DNA of 64,000 bases from Lysobacter stagni (GTDB lineage Bacteria > Pseudomonadota > Gammaproteobacteria > Xanthomonadales > Xanthomonadaceae). Location: contig NZ_JASGBI010000001.1 of the NCBI RefSeq assembly GCF_030053425.1, positions 124,001 through 188,000 on the forward strand, written 5' to 3'. The stretch's first letter is position 1; each line of letters begins with the position of its first letter. The position numbers and the translations under genes were made by a program. Below the pieces are notes generated by a model. That model worked only from the letters and a program-made list of their open reading frames with translations. It ran no database searches and was not told the DNA's origin. Shown piece by piece: positions 26,688 to 35,598 of the stretch.

Positions 26688-28454
26688 ATGAACGCCATCG
26701 CCGACGACATCGCCGCCGACTTCCTGATCGAAGCGCGCGAGATCCTCGACCAGCTCGGCGAACAGATGGTCGCGCTGGAACACGCGCCCACCGACCGCAC
26801 CTGCCTCAACACGGTGTTCCGCGGTTTCCACACCATCAAGGGCGGTGCCGGCTTCCTCGACTTCGTGCCGATGGTGTCGATCTGCCACGCAGTGGAAGAC
26901 CGCCTCAACGTCGCACGCGACGGCACGGTGCCGATGGACGCTTCCGCGTTCGACGGCGCGCAGCAGGCGCTGGACCTGCTGGTGGACATGCTGGCCGCCG
27001 TATCCAACGGCGAGGAACCCGTTCCGGCACCGGCCGCGCTGATCCAGTCCCTGCGCGACGGTACGAAAGGCTTCGTCACCTCGATGCCCACGCTGCCGGC
27101 AGCATCGGCCACGCCGAAGCCGGCCAGCGGCGACATCGACGAAGCGGAGTTCGACGCACTGCTGGATTCGTTGCACGGTGTGACCGCAACGACCCGCAGC
27201 CCGGCGCCCGCACCGGCGCAGGCTGCTCCCACGCGCGCGAAACCAGCGCCCGCTGCCGCGCCCAAGGCGGCCGAAGACCCCACCGTCCGCGTCGACGTGC
27301 GGCGCCTGGACGCGATGGTCGACCTGGTCGGCGAACTGGTACTGGCGCGCAACCGACTGAAGACCATCCGCCCGCGCCTGCGCGACGAGGACCTCGACCG
27401 CGCGGTGACCGCGCTGGACGTGGCCACCTCACGCCTGCAGTCGGCGGTGATGATGGTGCGCATGCAGCCGGTGGGCCGCGTGTTCGCACGTTTTCCCAAG
27501 CTCGCGCGCGACGTCGCGCGACAGGTGTCGAAGTCGGTGGAGCTGGACATCGTCGGCGCCGACACCGAGCTGGACCGCAACCTCGTCGAAGCCCTCGCCG
27601 ATCCGCTGGTGCACCTGGTGCGCAACGCCATCGACCACGGCATCGAAGCGCCGGCCACGCGTCGCGCTTCCGGCAAGTCCGAACAAGGCACCGTGCGGCT
27701 GTCCGCGCAGCAGGAAGGCGACCACGTCTCCATCGAGGTCAGCGACGACGGCGCAGGCATCGATCCGGAAAAGATCCGCCGCAGCGCCTGCAACAAGGGG
27801 CTGATCGATGCCGACGCCGCCGCGCGCCTGACGTCGGAGGAATGCCTCAACCTCATCTTCATGGCCGGCTTCTCCACGCGCAGCGAGGTCAGCGACCTGT
27901 CCGGGCGCGGCGTCGGCATGGACGTGGTGCAGTCGAAGATCCGCGAACTCTCCGGACAGGTGCAGATCCATTCCGAGGTCGGCCGCGGGACGCGCTTCGT
28001 GATCCGCGTGCCGCTGACGCTGGCGATCCTGCCGACGTTGCTGGTGGAACTGGACGGCGACGTCTACGCGCTGCCGCTGGTGCGCGTGGTCGAGGTGCTG
28101 GCGCACGACCGCGTGGAAGCGATCTGGGTCGACGGGCAGAGCATGCTCGACCTGCGCGACGAGCCGCTGCCATTGATCGACCTGCGCACGTGGCTGGGAC
28201 TGACGCCGGAACCGGCCACCGCCAAGACCTGCGTGGTGCTGCAGTCGGGCGAACAGCGCTTCTGCCTCACCGTCGACCGCGTGCGCGGCCGCGAGGAAGT
28301 GGTGATCAAGGCGCTGCCGCGGACGCTGCGCGGGCTGGCCGGCTACGCCGGCGCCAGCCTGGTCGGCGACGGCCGCATGGCGCTGATCCTGGATGTTGAC
28401 GCACTGCTCAGGACCGGATTGCGCAACTCAAGTAACGCGGCGAGGGACCGTTAA
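26688..28454 (+). CDS. cheA: Chemotaxis histidine kinase CheA (first copy)
   Basis: 588 residues. Hpt domain with phospho-His ~48 (FHTIKGGAGFLD), a short linker holding EAEFDALLDSLHG, no obvious CheY-binding P2 domain, dimerisation helices (VDLVGELVLARNR), HATPase (HLVRNAIDHGIE, DDGAGID, GRGVGMDVV) and a CheW-like regulatory domain. It autophosphorylates in the receptor array and feeds CheY. ATG 26688 chosen; a start eight codons upstream is possible but begins in the repeat flank. Next to cheY/cheZ and motCD, so this is the motility CheA; no cheW of its own is adjacent. Confidence 0.95.
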   Translation: MNAIADDIAADFLIEAREILDQLGEQMVALEHAPTDRTCLNTVFRGFHTIKGGAGFLDFVPMVSICHAVEDRLNVARDGTVPMDASAFDGAQQALDLLVDMLAAVSNGEEPVPAPAALIQSLRDGTKGFVTSMPTLPAASATPKPASGDIDEAEFDALLDSLHGVTATTRSPAPAPAQAAPTRAKPAPAAAPKAAEDPTVRVDVRRLDAMVDLVGELVLARNRLKTIRPRLRDEDLDRAVTALDVATSRLQSAVMMVRMQPVGRVFARFPKLARDVARQVSKSVELDIVGADTELDRNLVEALADPLVHLVRNAIDHGIEAPATRRASGKSEQGTVRLSAQQEGDHVSIEVSDDGAGIDPEKIRRSACNKGLIDADAAARLTSEECLNLIFMAGFSTRSEVSDLSGRGVGMDVVQSKIRELSGQVQIHSEVGRGTRFVIRVPLTLAILPTLLVELDGDVYALPLVRVVEVLAHDRVEAIWVDGQSMLDLRDEPLPLIDLRTWLGLTPEPATAKTCVVLQSGEQRFCLTVDRVRGREEVVIKALPRTLRGLAGYAGASLVGDGRMALILDVDALLRTGLRNSSNAARDR

Positions 28455-28483
28455 GAACTACGAACCTCATGGACCACGAAGCC

Positions 28484-28583
28484 GTCATCCCCGCGCAGGC
28501 GGGGATCCAACCGACCGCCGCTGCACGCTCTACGGAGGCTTTGCGGCGGCCCACACATGGATTCCCGCCTTCGCGGGAATGAC
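28484..28583. repeat. GTCATCCCCGCG-type inverted pair between cheA and motC
   Basis: GTCATCCCCGCGCAGGCGGG and the inverse GGATTCCCGCCTTCGCGGGA end 28 bases before motC. The central part resembles the core of composite elements 1 and 2. Confidence 0.85.
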
Positions 28584-28610
28584 AGCTCCCCCTACGGACG
28601 CGATTGCCTG

Positions 28611-29351
28611 ATGGACAGACTCAGCCTCACCGGTGTCGTACTCGCGCTGGTCGCCCTGCTCGGCGGCAGCGTGCTCAAGGGCGCGGGCCTCTCGGGTCTG
28701 TGGTCGCCGGCGGCGTTCGTCATCGTGATCCTGGGCACCACCGCAGCCATCCTGCTGCAGACGCCCCTGCCCACCTTCAAGCGCGCCATGACGATCGTGC
28801 GCTGGGTGTTCCGTCCGCCGGTGCAGGACCGTCCGGCGATGATCGCGCGCCTGGTCGAATGGAGCACCGTCGCGCGCCGCCAGGGCCTGCTGGGCCTGGA
28901 AGCGGAAGTGAACGCACAGGAAGACCCGTTCGTGCGCAAAGGCCTGCAGATGGTCGTCGACGGCGTCGAGCCCGAGTCCATCCGCCAGATGCTGGAGATC
29001 GAACTGCACGGACAGTCGCAGCGCGACATGGCCGCTGCGAAAGTGTTCGAGGGCATGGGCATCTACTCGCCCACGCTGGGCATCATCGGCGCGGTGCTGG
29101 GCCTGATGGCGGTGATGAAGAACCTCGCCGACCCGAGCAAGCTCGGCCACGGCATCGCCGCCGCGTTCACCGCGACCATCTACGGCATCGGCATGGCGAA
29201 CCTGATGCTGCTGCCGATGGCGGCCAAGCTGAAGGGCCTGATCACGCAGCAGGCCGACGAGCGCGAGATGATCATCGAGGGCCTCATCGCCATCGCCCAG
29301 GGCGAGAACCCGCGCAACATCGAAGCACGCCTCAACGGCTTCGTGGTCTGA
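28611..29351 (+). CDS. motC: Flagellar stator protein MotC (MotA family)
   Basis: 246 residues, four membrane helices (two near the N-terminus, two around 150-205) with a cytoplasmic loop between. The MotA signature around FEGMGIYSPTLGIIGAVLGL is present. It pairs with MotD to form a proton-driven stator unit. ATG 28611 follows a repeat. The pairing with parC/parP downstream is the usual arrangement for the MotCD stators. Confidence 0.94.
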   Translation: MDRLSLTGVVLALVALLGGSVLKGAGLSGLWSPAAFVIVILGTTAAILLQTPLPTFKRAMTIVRWVFRPPVQDRPAMIARLVEWSTVARRQGLLGLEAEVNAQEDPFVRKGLQMVVDGVEPESIRQMLEIELHGQSQRDMAAAKVFEGMGIYSPTLGIIGAVLGLMAVMKNLADPSKLGHGIAAAFTATIYGIGMANLMLLPMAAKLKGLITQQADEREMIIEGLIAIAQGENPRNIEARLNGFVV

Positions 29352-29364
29352 CGGACGCACAGTC

Positions 29365-30444
29365 ATGGCCGGTCGCCGCCGACACCAGCACGAGGAGCAC
29401 GCCAACCACGAGGCGTGGGCGATCCCGTACGGCGATCTGATCACGCTGCTGCTGGCCTTCTTCGTGGTGATGTACGCGATCTCCTCCATCAACGAAGGCA
29501 AGTACCGCGTGCTGGCCGATGCGCTGTCGTCCGCGTTCGGCGGTCCGCCGCGCACGGTGACGCCGGTGCAGCTGGGCATGCACCAGTTGCGCGGCTCCGC
29601 GTTCGACCGGCCCTCGCTGGTGACGCCGGGTTCGAATTCAGGTCCGTCGTCGGCCACGCCGATCGCCGCGCCGCGCATGCGCCAGGCGTTGGACATGCCG
29701 ACCTTCGGCGCCGCACAGGGCAGCGCGGCCGAAGGCATCGACGCCGCGCGCGAACGCAACAACCAGCAGCTGCATTCGCTGGGCCGTCGCATCCAGGATG
29801 CGTTGTCGGAACTGGTGAAGCAGAAGCTGGTCACCGTGCGCCGCAGCTACACCTTCCTGGAAGTCGAGATCCAGAGCGACATCCTCTTCCCCAGCGGCGT
29901 GGCCACGCCCAACCCGCAGGCGGTGGACACCGTGCTGCGCATCGCCGAGGTGCTGCGCGACGAGCCCAACGCGATGCGCGTGGAGGGCTACACCGACAAC
30001 ATGCCCATCGCCACGGCGCAGTTCCCGTCGAACTGGGAACTGTCTTCGGCGCGTGCGTCCAGCATCGTCCACGTGATGATGCGCGCCGGCATCGCGCCCG
30101 GCCGCCTGGCCGTGGTCGGCTACGGCCAGTACCAGCCGGTGGCCGACAACGCCACGCCGGAAGGCCGCAACGCCAACCGCCGCGTGCTGCTGGTGATCCT
30201 CGCCAGTCCGCAGGGTCCCGATGCGATCGAGGACCGCACGCCGGCCATCGCGATGGAATCCGAGGCGGCCGCGCAGGCGCCGCTCATCGATGCCGATCTT
30301 TTCCCCGTCGCGCCGCAGGCGCCGGGCGCCGCCGCCGCGACCGCGCGCGCACACGCGTCCGGTACCGAAGGCATTGCCGCCGATACGGCGACGGCCACCG
30401 CGGCGGCCAAACGTTCCTCCACCCCACCACCGGGAGCGGGCTGA
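29365..30444 (+). CDS. motD: Flagellar stator protein MotD (MotB family)
   Basis: 359 residues. One membrane helix ~22-42 with the proton-carrying Asp (~24) in PYGDLITLLLAFFVVMYA, a linker, and an OmpA-like peptidoglycan-binding domain (~165-285: VEGYTDNMPI, NWELSSARA). The C-terminal 75 residues are Ala/Thr-rich and not in ordinary MotB. MotC lies 13 bases upstream. Its TGA overlaps the parC ATG. Confidence 0.95.
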   Translation: MAGRRRHQHEEHANHEAWAIPYGDLITLLLAFFVVMYAISSINEGKYRVLADALSSAFGGPPRTVTPVQLGMHQLRGSAFDRPSLVTPGSNSGPSSATPIAAPRMRQALDMPTFGAAQGSAAEGIDAARERNNQQLHSLGRRIQDALSELVKQKLVTVRRSYTFLEVEIQSDILFPSGVATPNPQAVDTVLRIAEVLRDEPNAMRVEGYTDNMPIATAQFPSNWELSSARASSIVHVMMRAGIAPGRLAVVGYGQYQPVADNATPEGRNANRRVLLVILASPQGPDAIEDRTPAIAMESEAAAQAPLIDADLFPVAPQAPGAAAATARAHASGTEGIAADTATATAAAKRSSTPPPGAG

Positions 30445-31223
30445 TGCGCGCCTGGGCTATTGCCAACCAGAAGGGCGGCGTCGGTAAGACCACGACGTCG
30501 TTGTTGCTCGCACGCGGACTGGCCACCGCCGGCCACCGCGTGCTCCTGCTCGATCTCGATCCGCACGCGTCGCTGACGCGCGCGTTCGAAGTGCCGGCCG
30601 ATCCGCCGCCATCGGGCACCCACGACCTGTTCAGCGGCAGCGGTGCCGGCCTGCTCGAGCTGGCGCGGTACACCGAGATCCCGCACCTGCAGCTGGTCGC
30701 CGCGCAGGCGGCGCTGGCCACGCTGGAACGTCGCGGCGCCACGCAGCCGGGTCTGGGCCTTGCGCTGGGTCGCGCGTTGCACACGGTGCGCGAGGTCTAC
30801 GACTACGTGCTGATGGACTGCCCGCCCACGCTCGGGCTGTTGATGGTCAACGCGCTGGCCGCGGCCGATCGCCTGATCGTGCCCACGCAGACCGATCCGC
30901 TCGCACTGCACGGTCTGGCCGACATGCTGCGCACTGCGGAGATGGTGGAGCGCTCGCGCCGCCGACCGTTGCCGCGCCACGTGCTGCCCACGCTGTTCGA
31001 CCGGCGCACACGCACCGGCGTCGCCAGCCTGTACGAATTGCAGGACCGCTACGGTGAGCGCGTCTGGCCGCATGCCGTGCCGATGGACACGCGCCTGCGC
31101 GATGCCGCCTCGCTGACCAAGGCCGAGCCGCCCGACGGACGCGGCGCCGACATGTACCGGCGCGCACTCAAGTGGTTGCTGGAAACCGAAGCCAACGGCG
31201 ACCAGCGCCGGGAAGCGGCGTGA
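30444..31223 (+). CDS. parC: ParA-like polar chemotaxis ATPase (ParC)
   Basis: 259 residues. ParA-type Walker A NQKGGVGKTTT with Lys ~15, DLDPHASLTRAF switch, and MDCPPTLG. In Vibrio and Pseudomonas the protein encoded here places chemotaxis arrays at the cell pole. Its partner ParP follows (31364). ATG overlaps the motD stop. Confidence 0.85.
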   Translation: MRAWAIANQKGGVGKTTTSLLLARGLATAGHRVLLLDLDPHASLTRAFEVPADPPPSGTHDLFSGSGAGLLELARYTEIPHLQLVAAQAALATLERRGATQPGLGLALGRALHTVREVYDYVLMDCPPTLGLLMVNALAAADRLIVPTQTDPLALHGLADMLRTAEMVERSRRRPLPRHVLPTLFDRRTRTGVASLYELQDRYGERVWPHAVPMDTRLRDAASLTKAEPPDGRGADMYRRALKWLLETEANGDQRREAA

Positions 31224-31251
31224 CGCGACCCACATCCGCCTTCCTTTCACC

Positions 31252-31343
31252 GTCATTCCCGCGCAGGCGGGAATCCATGGACGTTGCCTGGCACGCGCCC
31301 TGCAGAAGCCACGTCCATGGATCCCCGCCTGCGCGGGGATGAC
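31252..31343. repeat. GTCATTCCCGCG-type inverted pair between parC and parP
   Basis: GTCATTCCCGCGCAGGCGGG and inverse ATCCCCGCCTGCGCGGGGAT, with 47 bases between. The parP ATG follows 20 bases later. Confidence 0.85.
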
Positions 31344-31363
31344 GAGCCTGTCCCGGAACCGAC

Positions 31364-32392
31364 ATGACGCAGCCCGCCATCGACGCCTACCTCGACGAAC
31401 TGCTCGACCTTCACGTCGACGCCGTCGCGCCCGCGGTTGAAGTGCCGTCGGTGCCACCGGCGCCGGTCGCGGCACCGGTGCCATTCGAGATTCCCGCCGG
31501 CCTGCTGGACGAACTCGATACCGATCCGCTGTTCGCAGCGGTATCTTCCGAACCGCAGGCCACCGCACCGGCACCGATGATCGACGCCGCGCTGCTGGCC
31601 GAACTGGATTGCGATCCGCTGTTCGTCGCCGCATCGCACGAGCCGCCCGCCGCCGCGCCGATGATCGACACGGCCCTGCTGGCCGAACTGGAATCCGATC
31701 CGCTGTTCGCTGCCGCATCCATCCCATCGCAGCCCGCGGCATCGACGCCCATGATCGATGACGCGCTGCTCGCCGAACTCGATTCGGACCCGCTGTTCGT
31801 CGCCGCGGCCTCACCGCCGCCCGCACCGGCGATACGCGAAGCCGCGGTCGTCCCTGCGCCCGCACCGAAGCCCGCCGCGCCTGCGCCTGCGCCTGCGCCG
31901 ATGGCGCCGATCGCACGCCCTGCGCCGTCCACCGGCCTGCGCCCGGTGGAATTCATGCCGCCGGCGCTGATGCCCTCGGTCACCACCACGCATCGCTGGC
32001 TGCGCGTCGCCGTCGGCGAGGACAGCTATGCCATCGAACTGCTGCGCGTGCAGGAAGTCGGCCGCACCTCGCCCATCGTCGCCATGCGCGGCGCGGTGCC
32101 GTCGGTGCTGGGCGCGATGAACCTGCGCGGCCGCATCGTGCCGGTGTTCGACCTGGGCCTGTGGCTGGGTACGGGCCGCGTCAACCCCGACGAACGCGCG
32201 CGCATCGTCGTGGTGGAACGCGACAACGAACTGATCGGCGCGCTGGTGTCGGCCGTGGACGACGTGGTGACGCTCGGCCCGGACCGCATCGAACCGCCGC
32301 TGATGGCCAGTCCGTCGCGGGCGATCGTGGGCGTCGCCCGCGTGGTGGCGAAGCCGACGGTGCTGCTGGACGCCAACGCACTCTTTGGGTGA
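31364..32392 (+). CDS. parP: ParP-like protein: CheW-like domain with repeated N-terminal motif
   Basis: 342 residues. The C-terminal domain (~205-342) is CheW-like (LRVAVGEDSYAIELLRVQEV, NLRGRIVPVFDLGLWLG), as in ParP, which couples ParC to CheA and receptors. The first ~150 residues hold four copies of a ~30-residue unit with core IDxALLAELDxDPLFxAA (near 42-59, 72-90, 100-117, 130-148) and a degenerate one at 6-14. Between are Ala/Pro linkers. The repeats could bind a partner several times; the partner is unknown. The stop lies within the GGGTGAGGCAGGCCGC end of a repeat element. Confidence 0.82.
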   Translation: MTQPAIDAYLDELLDLHVDAVAPAVEVPSVPPAPVAAPVPFEIPAGLLDELDTDPLFAAVSSEPQATAPAPMIDAALLAELDCDPLFVAASHEPPAAAPMIDTALLAELESDPLFAAASIPSQPAASTPMIDDALLAELDSDPLFVAAASPPPAPAIREAAVVPAPAPKPAAPAPAPAPMAPIARPAPSTGLRPVEFMPPALMPSVTTTHRWLRVAVGEDSYAIELLRVQEVGRTSPIVAMRGAVPSVLGAMNLRGRIVPVFDLGLWLGTGRVNPDERARIVVVERDNELIGALVSAVDDVVTLGPDRIEPPLMASPSRAIVGVARVVAKPTVLLDANALFG

Positions 32393-32505
32393 GGCAGGCC
32401 GCTTGCGCGGCACTGCCGCGCGGCCTGGCGAACGCCCGGCCATCGATGGCCGGGCCGGGCACCCCGAAGCCGGTCTCGTCCCGCCATGGATGGCAGCGGC
32501 AGCCC
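32387..32505. repeat. Palindromic element abutting the parP stop
   Basis: It opens with GGGTGAGGCAGGCCGC, which includes the parP TGA, and holds two palindromes, GCGCGGCACTGCCGCGC (32405-32421) and CCCGGCCATCGATGGCCGGG (32435-32454). The rest resembles the reverse complement of the tandem element at 61471-61731, which abuts the napC stop in the same way. Confidence 0.82.
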
Positions 32506-32513
32506 ACCGACCG

Positions 32514-32637
32514 TCCATCCTTCGACTTCGGCGCTGCGCGCCTACGCTCAGGACGAACGGTGACCTTCTGCCGCGCAATGGTCTTCCCTCCACCGTTCGT
32601 CCTGAGCGTAGGGCCGAAGGCCCGAAGTCGAAGGATG
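32514..32637. repeat. Inverted REP-like pair upstream of the STAS gene
   Basis: A TCCATCCTTCGACTTCGG unit, ending CTCAGGACGAACGG, faces CCGTTCGTCCTGAGCGTAGG, ending GTCGAAGGATGG. The sigma-28 promoter of the STAS operon lies 30 bases further on. Confidence 0.85.
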
Positions 32638-32666
32638 GTCGGCCGACAGCCTCCCGTCGCCAGCCC

Positions 32667-32693
32667 TCAAGTCCTCCCGTACCGCGCCGTTAT
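32667..32693 (+). promoter_or_regulatory. Sigma-28 promoter for STAS-cheY-cheA-cheW
   Basis: TCAAGTCC-N11-GCCGTTAT, nearly identical to the flgM site on the other side of the cluster. It ends 35 bases before the STAS ATG. Confidence 0.75.
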
Positions 32694-32728
32694 CCCCTTC
32701 GAATGACCACCACGGCTGCGAGCCACCC

Positions 32729-33013
32729 ATGAACGCCCTGCCTCTTCCTTCGGACCTCGGCATCGAACACGTCACCGACCTGCAGTCGGTGTTGCGCGAA
32801 CACCTGGACGACGCCGAACCGTTGTCCCTGGCGGGCGATCGCGTGGAGCGCGTGCACACCGCCGGCCTGCAGATCCTGCATGCCTTCGTGCGCGAACGCG
32901 CCGCGCTGGGCCGCCAGACCACCGTCACCGACGCCTCGCCCGTGCTCGCCGAAGCGGCGCGCCAGCTTGCGTTGGCGTGCAGCCTCGGCGTCGATGCGCC
33001 GGCCGCCGCCTGA
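32729..33013 (+). CDS. Small STAS-domain protein
   Basis: 94 residues, a single STAS fold. STAS proteins act as switchable binding partners, classically anti-anti-sigma factors phosphorylated on a Ser. Here the equivalent segment reads VERVHTAGLQIL, with Thr where the Ser usually lies. No anti-sigma kinase is encoded nearby. It heads the second chemotaxis operon (cheY, cheA, cheW), a place where STAS genes occur in other polar-flagellated species; its function is not established here. Confidence 0.8.
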   Translation: MNALPLPSDLGIEHVTDLQSVLREHLDDAEPLSLAGDRVERVHTAGLQILHAFVRERAALGRQTTVTDASPVLAEAARQLALACSLGVDAPAAA

Positions 33014-33056
33014 TCTCATCCCTTCCTTCCATAACCACTCAATCGAAGCCGCCACG

Positions 33057-33422
33057 ATGTCCAAGAACCTGCTGATCGTCGACGACTCCACCTCCATGCG
33101 GCAGATGGTCGCTTTCGCCCTGAGCGGCGGTGGATTCAACGTGCGCGAGGCCGAGGACGGCCAGGCTGCGCTCGACATCGCGCGCACCCAGCGTTTCGAC
33201 GCGGTGGTGACCGACGTGAACATGCCGCGCATGGATGGCATCGAGCTGATCCGCCAGTTGCGCCAGCTGCCCGACTACCGCTTCACCCCGCTGCTGATGC
33301 TCACCACCGAATCCGGTGGCGACAAGAAGGCCGAGGGCAAGGCTGCCGGCGCGACCGGCTGGCTGGTGAAGCCGTTCGATCCCGAGCAGCTGCTCGCGAC
33401 CGTGCGCAAGGTCCTGGGCTGA
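33057..33422 (+). CDS. CheY-like response regulator (second copy)
   Basis: 121 residues. Receiver with acidic DD (~9-10), phospho-acceptor Asp in VVTDVNMPRMDG, Thr in LTTES and Lys in LVKPF. It differs from the cheY at 25485 and lies directly before a second cheA, so it is probably that kinase's own target. It need not bind FliM. ATG 33057 follows the STAS stop by 43 bases. Confidence 0.92.
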   Translation: MSKNLLIVDDSTSMRQMVAFALSGGGFNVREAEDGQAALDIARTQRFDAVVTDVNMPRMDGIELIRQLRQLPDYRFTPLLMLTTESGGDKKAEGKAAGATGWLVKPFDPEQLLATVRKVLG

Positions 33423-33463
33423 TCGCCCGCGTCTCCGACTGAGCCAACGATAGAGCCGCCACG

Positions 33464-35449
33464 ATGGACATCACTCGCTTCCACGCCGCGTTCTTCGAGG
33501 AAAGCCGCGAAAACCTGGATGCCATGGAAGCGGGCCTGCTCGCGCTGGAATCCGGTTCGGCCGACGCGGAAACCATCAACGTGGTCTTCCGCGCCGCGCA
33601 CTCGATCAAGGGCGGCGCCGCGACGTTCGGCTTCGCCGCCATCAGCGAGTTGACCCATCAGCTGGAAACGCTGCTGGACGAAGCGCGCAGCGGTCGTCGC
33701 CAGCTCGATCCCGACGCCATCGGCGCACTGTTGGTGGCCGGCGATTCGCTGCGCGGCCTGCTGGGCGCGGCCGAACACGGCGATGCCATCGACGAAGCCG
33801 GCCTCAAGCGCGCGCACGATGGCCTGGCCCGCATGATGGGCCGCGAAAGCAAGGCCGCCTCTTCCGCGGCTGCGGCCAGCAAAGCCGAGATCGCCGAATG
33901 GCGCATCGGCTTCAAGCCGGCGCCGTCGATGTTCCTCAGCGGCAACGACCCGCTGCGCATCCTGCGCGAGCTGGCCGGCCACGGGGAACTGGGCGTCACC
34001 TGCCTCGACAACAACCTTCCGAAGTTCTCCGACCTGGATCCGTTCGAGGCCTACCTCGCATGGGACCTGATGCTGCCCGGCAGCGTGCCGCGCAGCGCCA
34101 TCGACGATGCGTTCGCATGGGTCGAGGACCAGTGCGAGCTCGCCATCGAAGGCATTCCCGCCAAGTCGATGGTGGCCCCGCCGCCGCCGGCCGAACACCT
34201 GGACAACGTGGTCGCGCTCGGCGCGCGCACCGAAACGACAGCCGCGCGCAGCGGCGGCAACGACGCCGACTCGTCCATCCGCGTCGCGGTCAACAAGGTC
34301 GATGCGCTGATCAATCTCGTCGGCGAACTGGTCATCACCCAGGCGATGCTGCGCCAGCGCTCCACGCAGCTGGACCCGGTGGCCAACGAACTGCTGCTCT
34401 CCGGCCTGGAACAGCTGGACCGCAACACCCGCGACCTGCAGGAAGCGGTGATGGGCGTGCGCATGCTGCCGGTGGAGTTCGCCTTCAGCCGCTTCCCGCG
34501 CATGGTCCGCGACCTCGCCACCCGTCTGGACAAGAAGGTTCGCCTGCGCACCAGCGGCGAAGCGACGGAGCTGGACAAGGGCGTGATCGAGAAGATCGTC
34601 GATCCGCTGGTGCACCTGGTGCGCAACGCCATCGACCACGGCCTGGAACTGCCGGCCGAGCGCCGCGCAGCGGGCAAGGACGACACCGGCACCATCAGCC
34701 TCAACGCGCAGCACCAGGGCGGCCACATCGTCATCGAGATCAGCGACGACGGCCGCGGCCTGGACCGCGAGCGCATCCTGCGCAAGGCCGCCGAGCGCGG
34801 CCTGCCGATCGGCGACAACCCGACCGACGCGCAGGTGTGGGACCTGGTCTTCCACCCCGGCTTCTCCACCGCCGAACAGCTCACCGACCTGTCCGGTCGC
34901 GGTGTCGGCATGGACGTGGTGAAGAAGAACATCGCCGCACTCGGCGGCCAGGTCGAGATCCGTTCGAAGAAGGGCGCCGGCACCACGGTGTCGATCCGCC
35001 TGCCGCTCACGCTGGCCATCCTGGACGGCATGACCGTCGCCGTCGGTGGCGAAGTCTTCATCCTGCCGCTCAACGCGGTGATCGAATCGCTGCAGCCCGG
35101 CGCTGGCGACGTGCGCACCATCGCCAACGAAGCGCGCGTGCTGCGCGTGCGCGAGGACTACCTGCCGCTGCTCGACCTGGCCGCGCAGTACGGCCTGGTC
35201 GGCAGCCATGGCAACGCCCACGGCAACGGCGCACCGATCGCGGTCGTGGTGGAAGCCGACGGACGGCGCCTGGCGCTGGAAGTGGACGAACTGCTCGGCC
35301 AGCAGCAGGTGGTGGTCAAGAACATCGAAGCCAACTACCGCCGCGTGCAGGGCATCTCCGGCGCGACGATCCTCGGCGATGGTCGCGTGGCCCTGATCGT
35401 CGACGTCGGCGGCCTGACGCAGGCGCAGCAGATGGCAAACGCGGCCTGA
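33464..35449 (+). CDS. Chemotaxis histidine kinase CheA (second copy)
   Basis: 661 residues, complete domain set: Hpt with phospho-His ~46 (AAHSIKGGAATFG), a P2-like CheY-binding domain (~145-225), dimerisation (INLVGELVITQAML), HATPase (HLVRNAIDHGLE, DDGRGLD, GRGVGMDVV) and CheW-like domain (~515-661). It is not a close copy of the first CheA. Linked to its own cheY-like gene upstream and cheW downstream, it may run a separate chemosensory pathway. Confidence 0.95.
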   Translation: MDITRFHAAFFEESRENLDAMEAGLLALESGSADAETINVVFRAAHSIKGGAATFGFAAISELTHQLETLLDEARSGRRQLDPDAIGALLVAGDSLRGLLGAAEHGDAIDEAGLKRAHDGLARMMGRESKAASSAAAASKAEIAEWRIGFKPAPSMFLSGNDPLRILRELAGHGELGVTCLDNNLPKFSDLDPFEAYLAWDLMLPGSVPRSAIDDAFAWVEDQCELAIEGIPAKSMVAPPPPAEHLDNVVALGARTETTAARSGGNDADSSIRVAVNKVDALINLVGELVITQAMLRQRSTQLDPVANELLLSGLEQLDRNTRDLQEAVMGVRMLPVEFAFSRFPRMVRDLATRLDKKVRLRTSGEATELDKGVIEKIVDPLVHLVRNAIDHGLELPAERRAAGKDDTGTISLNAQHQGGHIVIEISDDGRGLDRERILRKAAERGLPIGDNPTDAQVWDLVFHPGFSTAEQLTDLSGRGVGMDVVKKNIAALGGQVEIRSKKGAGTTVSIRLPLTLAILDGMTVAVGGEVFILPLNAVIESLQPGAGDVRTIANEARVLRVREDYLPLLDLAAQYGLVGSHGNAHGNGAPIAVVVEADGRRLALEVDELLGQQQVVVKNIEANYRRVQGISGATILGDGRVALIVDVGGLTQAQQMANAA

Positions 35450-35460
35450 CGAACAAGCCC

Positions 35461-35577
35461 CTCCTCCTGCTCGCAGGAGGAGGTTGGGAGGGGGTAGCGA
35501 GGCGCGCAGCGCCGAGCAGGGTGGCGGCACCACTTCACCCCTCCCCAACCCTCCCCTGCAGTCGCAGGAGAGGGAGC
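35461..35577. repeat. CTCCTCCTGC palindromic pair between cheA and cheW
   Basis: CTCCTCCTGCTCGCAGGAGG followed by AGGTTGGGAG, then the inverse CCCTCCCCAACCCTCCCCTGC...GCAGGAGAGGG. Same family as 18213-18330. Confidence 0.82.
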
Positions 35578-35598
35578 TGAACAACCAACGAGATCGCC

